The position numbers and the translations under genes were made by a program. 64,000 bases of DNA from Diogma glabrata (taxonomy: Eukaryota > Arthropoda > Insecta > Diptera > Cylindrotomidae): contig CAVNZG010000984.1 in NCBI GenBank assembly GCA_963693315.1, positions 1 through 64,000 on the forward strand. Reading direction: 5' to 3'. Of the stretch, positions 57,701 to 64,000 are shown piece after piece (position 1 is the stretch's first letter; each line of letters begins with the position of its first letter). The notes beneath the pieces are model-generated. The model saw only the letters and a program-made list of their open reading frames with translations, ran no database searches and was not told the origin of the DNA.

Positions 57701-59364
57701 TGTGGCAGTTGATGGCCACCTTAAAATACATATGGAATTTCTTTTCGGTACTAAGCATTTTATATTACAATATTTATAAGCAAACAATCATCATTCCTTA
57801 ATAATGATCGAATTTTTTTTGTTACTTTTTTTTAAATCAATAAAATGAATTTGATTTTCCTTGGCTCAGCTGATTTTGTTTTTAAACGGTATGTAAGATG
57901 GTATATATGTAAATTTAAATACATATGTATGATTATTAATAAACCAGTATTGCCTGTAAATAAATTGTTCGTTTTCAAAATATATAGACTCAAACATTTC
58001 CTGAAAAGTTTAGTTTATGTTTTTGAAATCGCGTCGAGAGTGCTCAATATAAATTAATAAATTAAATAAAAAAATATATGCTAAAGTTTAGCAATTTGTG
58101 CTTGTTACTCAGTTTCATCTTAATATTAAAATTAGCCAGTGCTTAAAGTAAAACTTGTGAAAAGTAAAATTTGTGTTATCGATTGTTGTTTGTGTTTTTT
58201 TCTAATTGTTTGTTTCCTACAGAAGCAATAGCAGAATACGGAAATACCTTTTCACGGTGAATTTTTTTATTGAAGTCATTCCATATACAAAGTATGTTAT
58301 TCAAATTGTTATTAAAAAAAGATAACTTAAATTCTAATTGCTTTTTATGTCCTAAATTGGGGACGCACATATTTTTTATAGAGCCCAGAAAATATTTTTA
58401 TAGAAAATATCTAGAACAATTGTGTTAGCGCTTTCGACGCGACCCGTTAGAACAATCTGGTTTTCGGATTAACGTATATTTGAAAATAGTTGAACACATT
58501 GGAAAAACTATCATGTTGTGGTACCGTTTCAAGTACGGTTTCCTCACTGGGACAAGGAAAAACATGGACTTAAAAGAAAGATAAGCTTTTGTTTTGTTTT
58601 GTATATTTATAAATCATATTCTAATTTATTAAATACATATGCCTGATTTTCTTCATTACTAAAAATATTAAATTATAAAATTTTATGAACTAAAGTTGCC
58701 AAATTTATTAATTTAAGTTGTATATACATATAAAGATATTACACCAATATAACATTTATAAAATTATTAAGTTAAACCATAAAACGTGTATTCGTAAGAA
58801 AAAGGTTATTGTACCATTCAACCGTTAGGTTAGTTAGTTAAATTGTTTCTTTTATATATGCTTTTGTGATAATCCGTTAATATAATAGATTACTTTTGTT
58901 GTAACATCAAATACTTCTTTTTTTTTTTATTTTACAAATATTTTGTTTATTGTTTGGGAATGATGGTGTTTGGTATGATGCGTTAAATTTGTAGATGATC
59001 AATTCGAGGATGTAATATGACCTAAGATAATCAGGGGAGACTTGTAACAACATACAGCACGCTAGTCTCCATGGGTGGTTTAATGGGGAAAAAGTGCTAG
59101 TCACCTCTATATCTAGTGGCTAACTGTTCTTCAATATTTTTACAATACAAATACAATACAAATTTTCTACCATATTGACTCAGAACACATTTTAGGAAAA
59201 AAGCAGCACTTTCAAGCTTTTACGAAATGCCTAAGACATCCCCACTCCCACTTCTCACTGATCTACTAGCCTAGGCAGATGTGCTGCGTCTTATGGCAAT
59301 TGGTTTCGTAGAAGAAATTCTGTTCGCGATTCTCTCTGCGAGAATTTGGATTAGTTTCGCGACA
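57701..59364 (+). repeat. Middle LTR of element 2, shared by both units
   Basis: Serves as 3' LTR of unit 1 and 5' LTR of unit 2. By eye the same as 49409-51072. Directly followed by G and a second primer site (59366). Confidence 0.88.
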
Positions 59365-59365
59365 G

Positions 59366-60624
59366 TGGCGCCCAAATTATGGTAGTTATGCCTATTTGGT
59401 TTAGATAACATCGACCTAAATAAATTACAGGTTGTTTTGAGTTGATGAAGTTTACAGTTTTTGAGTTTTGATGTACAAACAGCATTTCTGTTAAATTTAC
59501 ATGGTTGTCTTTTCACATAATTCATTTTCCATATACCTTTTTGTATTTACAGTTTGTTGAGGTGATTGGTTTCAGGTTTAAGTATATATATACATATTTT
59601 GCATTTGCGTTTTATCGTTTCGATAATTGTTTGGTTACCAGTCATTCTAGCATATATAATTTTTTTGGTTAAATTATTTTTCATTTGAATATTTCTATTT
59701 TTTTTTTATGCTGTGCATCATTATGAAATTTCTGTCCGTAATTAATTTTTAGTCATCATCTAATGACGAAAACGAAAATTTATGTCTCAATATATGATTG
59801 AACCGCAATGGTTTTCGCTGAATAGTTTCTGAATATTATTGTTTGTTTATCCTTTCATGTATGGGAATTCTTTGATGCTAAATAGATGATCGCATTGATT
59901 TTTCACGCTTAATGTTTTGAGTATTAATGCAAGTCTATATTTGGTTATTAAATTTTATTGCAGGATTGATATCGCACATCTCTTCTGGACTTTAGTTCGT
60001 TTTGATTATGATTTGTTTGTCTGTATCTCTCCACAATAATTTATAGTTTGTATGATGATTGAAAGTTTTGAAGAATTTATTTTTGCAAACAGCATCCTTT
60101 CTCTCTTTGGAAATTTTGATGAAGTGCTAAGTTTTGCGAACTTAAGTTATTTTTATATTGCATAGTATTATTTAACGTATTTTGATTTTTGCGCGTTAGA
60201 TTCAGTCTGTGACTTTGGTAACTTGTGTTACTTTTGATTTCTAATGTTTGGTGATAGTCAAGGTTCGTTGGGTTATTGAAAGGATCATCATTTCCGTTTG
60301 CGAATGGTTTTGATTTGATGACTCCGAAAATGCAATATTTCTATTTTTTTTTTTTCTCCTCTTGTAAACCGTATTGAGAACTTTAAATATGTATATCTTT
60401 GTGTCTAATGATGTCCTCGAATTGATCATAATTGTTATAAAAAAAAAAATAATAAACTTTTAATAATTTATATAGAATTTTCATATCGTATCGTAGCGTA
60501 CCGTATCGTAGTCGAATATATGAACTTATTGAATGTTTTTTTTTTATATATCTTAATATTTCAGTCTAAATACTTTATATATTTATTTATTTAATTTCTA
60601 TCATTTATCTTTTAAAACTTTGTT
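59366..60624 (+). other. Primer site and leader of element 2, unit 2
   Basis: TGGCGCCCAAATTATGG at 59366, then the same 1.24-kb AT-rich leader as in unit 1, offset 8292. No gene. Confidence 0.65.
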
Positions 60625-62772
60625 ATGGATCCCGACAGTTTGGAACATGATGAGTTCGCGTTGGAATGTGCTTTGCGTGGTATTGAAGGTACAGTTAGTA
60701 ACCAACTAAAGCTTTTGAAAGCTTCTATCAAATCGGAGGAAAAAGGCGATATCGAAATTCCAACTCGACCACATTTGGCTGCTAGTAAAAATCCAGTTCG
60801 TGAAATTCGGTTATGTGAATCCAAACTTAGATATATACAGGCTGAATTACAGAAAATTCTTGCAAGCGAAGACGTTGAAAAGGTTGATGTTCTTAAAACA
60901 TTGCATTCGCGTCTCCTTCACGTTCAATCTCGTTTGAATCGTATAAAATACTCTCCTAAGGTGCAAGCTATCATAGAAAAACTATCCAAGTCGTGTGAAA
61001 GATTAATTGAAACCGTTAACAACGTTATTTTAGAAGTAACAGGTCCTGAAGAGGCTGAAGTTTCTATTCGTGAGGCTCTAGCTGACATTCCTGAGTCAAC
61101 AATGGATAATGATGATATTGATGAAGCTGGTATAGCACCATCTACAGTAGAACCTGCGGGAAGCGAGTTTTCCACAGTATCATCTGAGTCTTCTCTAAAA
61201 TCTAACATTACCGGCAGTTATTCGACAACTCAGTCAGATGTATCGCGACCTTCCTCTTCAGCACCTCCAGTTCCGTCTACTAGTATAACAGTAGGAACAG
61301 GCATGGAAACCTTTAGTCACACATCACCCTTACAATCATCGATTGCGTTGCCTAGTCAGACCAAAGCTTCAGTAAACACAGGTCCTAGAGCTGTGGCTTC
61401 TACCTCCAATATAGGCGTACATTTTGATCCTACTATTTTGCCACCAGGCTACGACCCACGAATGAGCTCAAATACTCAACAACACGATGTCCCTAAATCA
61501 CCTCAGGACGAACTTAATGCACTTTTAGATTTGATTTCCAAACGTGTCGCAATAAGTGGAAATCCTCTCATACCAATGGATCAGAATACATTGATTGGCA
61601 CTAAGATACCGAGCGTTTCAAATGAATTAAGAGTTATAAATACGATGCCTCAGGGAGGTAATTCCCTTCCTCCTGGCTTACCTTTACCAAACATTAGTCA
61701 ATCGGAGTCTTCTCATCTGAAGCCACCCACTTGGAGTCAGCTTCCCATTACCACTTCTGGAGATTTTAAACCTGCTCAACATTACCCCGTGGGTATGCAC
61801 AAATGGAATATTACCTTTGATGGTTCACCCACTGGAATAGCCGTCGAACGCTTTCTTTTTAGAGTTGAGCATATGGCAGTTTCACATGGTATTTCGCACA
61901 TGCGCTTAATTGATGGATTGAGCATGTTATTGCGTGGTCCCGCCTTAGAATGGTATTGGCTTTATTTGGAACGTACTGGTAGGGTAACTTGGCCTCAATT
62001 GCGTGAAGCTTTGATAAATAGGTTCCAGGACAGACGCGATGAGTTGGAGGTACGACAAGCCTTAGAGCTTAGAAAACAAAAGCAACGAGAGTCCTGTTTA
62101 GAATTTTACACGGCAATTCTGTCAATTTCTTTGGCCTTGAAAACACAGATTCTCGATTCGGAGTTACTTTTGATACTTAGAAGAAATATGCGAAACGGAT
62201 TGCAAGTAGCTCTCGCTGGTCACTCATTTGTTTCAGTTGCGCAACTAGTGAAGCGTTGTGTCGAGACGGAAGATACATGGAATCGTGTTGGATACAATCC
62301 AGATGTGCTGTGCAAACCACGGCATGATATAAGCGAACTAGCTGCCGAATATAACCCTTATTTACCAACGATGTGGTTTCCACCTAATTCGATGCCTTAT
62401 GGTGATTCACCCGATATTTGTGCCATAAGTGGAGGAAGAAATCTGAATTTTAACGCTTCTTCGAATCGACCGTACATTCCTCAATCTAAACCTGCGTGTT
62501 GGAATTGTTTTAGTGAGGGACACTTTTTTAAAGATTGTGCAATACCGATTAACCACAGATTTTGTTTTGGATGTGGAACTAATAACATCATTAAATCACA
62601 GTGTAAGCATTGTTTGCATGCGGGAATCTTGAGAAGGGGAGTGCTACCACCTGGGGCACCACACTTCCCACATCCCACCCCTATACTACCCAGGAAAGAA
62701 ACGGAGGAAGTTACGACTGGAATAGACCCGGAATTTCTGAAACTCCAACAAAGGAACAGTCATCTCAAGTAG
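60625..62772 (+). CDS. gag: Gag of element 2, unit 2, intact
   Basis: 715 residues starting MDPDSLEHDEFALECALRGI, which resembles GLEPTELQIECLVRGV at the start of element 1 gag. Residues 20-140 are charged and helix-prone; 165-300 are Ser/Thr/Pro-rich and probably disordered. The retrotransposon-gag region lies at about 396-510. A canonical CCHC knuckle (C-x2-C-x4-H-x4-C) is at 625-638. A second knuckle-like CFGCGTNNIIKSQC (647-660) has Ile where His is expected. The frame overlaps pol by about 160 bases, so a -1 shift probably makes Gag-Pol. This copy shows what unit 1 lost. Confidence 0.93.
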   Translation: MDPDSLEHDEFALECALRGIEGTVSNQLKLLKASIKSEEKGDIEIPTRPHLAASKNPVREIRLCESKLRYIQAELQKILASEDVEKVDVLKTLHSRLLHVQSRLNRIKYSPKVQAIIEKLSKSCERLIETVNNVILEVTGPEEAEVSIREALADIPESTMDNDDIDEAGIAPSTVEPAGSEFSTVSSESSLKSNITGSYSTTQSDVSRPSSSAPPVPSTSITVGTGMETFSHTSPLQSSIALPSQTKASVNTGPRAVASTSNIGVHFDPTILPPGYDPRMSSNTQQHDVPKSPQDELNALLDLISKRVAISGNPLIPMDQNTLIGTKIPSVSNELRVINTMPQGGNSLPPGLPLPNISQSESSHLKPPTWSQLPITTSGDFKPAQHYPVGMHKWNITFDGSPTGIAVERFLFRVEHMAVSHGISHMRLIDGLSMLLRGPALEWYWLYLERTGRVTWPQLREALINRFQDRRDELEVRQALELRKQKQRESCLEFYTAILSISLALKTQILDSELLLILRRNMRNGLQVALAGHSFVSVAQLVKRCVETEDTWNRVGYNPDVLCKPRHDISELAAEYNPYLPTMWFPPNSMPYGDSPDICAISGGRNLNFNASSNRPYIPQSKPACWNCFSEGHFFKDCAIPINHRFCFGCGTNNIIKSQCKHCLHAGILRRGVLPPGAPHFPHPTPILPRKETEEVTTGIDPEFLKLQQRNSHLK

Positions 62773-64000
62773 ATTATTTCAATGTTTCGTCCGATTCCAA
62801 CCCATCACATAATGATCAAAGTACCCAAACTAATGTTTTTGAAAAACCGAAAAAGAGCTCTTGTAAAAATCGAACATCGCGATACTGGCGTCTTCGTCGT
62901 TCAATTAAAGCAATGGTAGCCGAAACCATACTTCCTAGTGAAAATCTGGATAATCGTCCTTATGCCAACGTCTTAATAGCTGGAATACCTTATACGGGCT
63001 TATTAGATAGTGGTGCCAATATAAGTATACTGGGGTCTGGTTCTGAACAATTTTTAGAAAAAGCTGGTATTAAGTGTCGTAACCTTCCATCCTTTGTTAC
63101 TACTGCTAGTGGTGTTTCTGAACGAGTCCATGGTCATATTTGTGTTCCCGTGTCCTATAAAGGAAAACAAAAGACGATGCGTTTACATATAGCGCCAAGC
63201 TTAAAGCAATCTTTGTACCTTGGTATGGATTTTTGGGATCTCTTCGGTTTGGCTCCCATTCAAATAAATGAGATTGATGACACTTCAAAAACATCGATTC
63301 GTCCACCCAACCAACATGAATTATCTGCGGCTCAACAAGCTCAATTGGCCCTTGTTATTGCCAAGTTTCCATCGTCAGCAAAGCTTGGATTAGGACGCAC
63401 GCAAATTTTATCCCATAAAATTGATGTCGGTCAGGCTGTACCGATAAAACAAAGACATTACGCCGTATCTCCTGCAGTACAAGCGGAAATCTATAAAGAG
63501 CTGGACAGAATGCTTTCTCTTGGTGTGATTGAGGAGAGCCAAAGCCCCTGGAGCTCCCCAGTTTCATTAGTACGTAAAGCTTCTGGAAAGGTTCGTCTCT
63601 GTCTTGATGCCAGGAAGTTAAACGCCGTGACCGTAAAAGATGCTTATGCTTTACCATTAATCGATGGTCTAATTGGTCGCTTAGAACAGACCAGATTTAT
63701 CAGTAGTATTGATCTCAAGGACGCCTTTTGGCAAATTCCGCTGGAGCAAGAGTCTAGAGATAAGACCGCCTTTACAGTGCCGGGACGACCTCTTTACCAT
63801 TTCACTTCTATGCCTTTCGGGTTATGCAACGCTCCACAAACAATGAGCAAATTAATGCACAAAGTGATTCCGCATCATTTGCATGATCGGGTATTTGTTT
63901 ACTTGGACGACTTGCTAATGACATCGCCAACTTTTGAAGAGCATTTGTCACTGTTGTCTGAAGTGGCCAGATTATTACATGTTGCTAATCTGACCATAAA
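62610..64000 (+). CDS. pol: Pol of element 2, unit 2, partial at window end
   Basis: Open in the -1 frame relative to gag from about 62610 to the last base, roughly 460 codons, following unit 1 residue for residue as far as seen: RYWRLRRS, protease LLDSGANISILG, and RT through MPFGLCNAPQTM and YLDDL. It is cut by the window in the RT palm; RNase H and integrase lie beyond. The true start of pol is the unknown shift site within 62610-62769. No canonical slippery heptamer was found there. Confidence 0.9.
   Translation, partial: MFACGNLEKGSATTWGTTLPTSHPYTTQERNGGSYDWNRPGISETPTKEQSSQVDYFNVSSDSNPSHNDQSTQTNVFEKPKKSSCKNRTSRYWRLRRSIKAMVAETILPSENLDNRPYANVLIAGIPYTGLLDSGANISILGSGSEQFLEKAGIKCRNLPSFVTTASGVSERVHGHICVPVSYKGKQKTMRLHIAPSLKQSLYLGMDFWDLFGLAPIQINEIDDTSKTSIRPPNQHELSAAQQAQLALVIAKFPSSAKLGLGRTQILSHKIDVGQAVPIKQRHYAVSPAVQAEIYKELDRMLSLGVIEESQSPWSSPVSLVRKASGKVRLCLDARKLNAVTVKDAYALPLIDGLIGRLEQTRFISSIDLKDAFWQIPLEQESRDKTAFTVPGRPLYHFTSMPFGLCNAPQTMSKLMHKVIPHHLHDRVFVYLDDLLMTSPTFEEHLSLLSEVARLLHVANLTI

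Larger units (their letters stand above)
49409..64000 (+). mobile_element. Second Ty3/gypsy family, tandem units sharing one LTR
   Basis: LTR (49409-51072), internal region, LTR (57701-59364), then a second internal region running off the window. The two units are offset by 8292 bases and by eye identical, except that unit 1 lacks 109 bp in gag. Insertion is into ORF2 of the non-LTR element. The outer right LTR and target duplication are beyond the window. A tandem sharing one LTR can arise by recombination between LTRs, by integration into itself, or by assembly duplication. Confidence 0.9.

Overview
The window is AT-rich eukaryotic DNA, most likely from an insect. That reading rests on the arthropod-style transposable elements (Ty3/gypsy LTR elements, Penelope-like elements, CR1/Jockey-like and RTE-like non-LTR elements) and on an insect-like Cbl fragment. 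No intact host gene, tRNA or rRNA gene was recognised. Nearly everything interpretable is transposable-element sequence, much of it young and some of it nested.

Layout. 1-1234: unassigned AT-rich flank. 1235-10631: a complete Ty3/gypsy-type LTR retrotransposon with near-identical LTRs of about 1.1 kb, a 2.6 kb leader and one intact 1406-codon Gag-Pol frame. Each LTR carries a decayed fragment of the host Cbl gene (four-helix part of the tyrosine-kinase-binding domain), which is the most unusual feature of the window. 10637-16361: gene-free DNA with hairpin-forming repeats, including a 118-bp-arm inverted repeat. 16362-17554: a 5'-truncated non-LTR reverse transcriptase with an A-tail. 17555-20708: hairpin repeats. 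20709-34898: four near-identical Penelope-like copies (RT plus GIY-YIG), two on the minus strand followed by two on the plus strand, meeting at 28420/28421. 34899-36800: a broken copy of the same non-LTR family seen at 16362, itself interrupted by a 340-bp insertion. 36861-37154: an unrecognised 98-codon open frame. 37200-45850: degenerate repeats, an (AT)n tract of about 330 bp, a GGGTTCCGTA-ended element with internal tandem repeats, and three decayed protein remnants (tyrosine-recombinase-like, Jockey-like endonuclease, RTE-like endonuclease). 45855-49408: a non-LTR element with ORF1 and ORF2, frameshifted twice and then cut by an LTR element. 49409-64000: a second Ty3/gypsy family arranged LTR-internal-LTR-internal, the two units sharing the middle LTR. 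The first unit is broken in gag and pol; the second has an intact gag and an open pol up to the window edge.

How the parts relate. The two LTR families share gag N-terminal and pre-protease motifs and are cousins. Near-identity of LTRs (element 1), of Penelope copies and of the tandem units points to recent activity, or in the repeated cases to possible assembly duplication. Coordinates of repeats were set by eye, so their boundaries may be off by a few bases.
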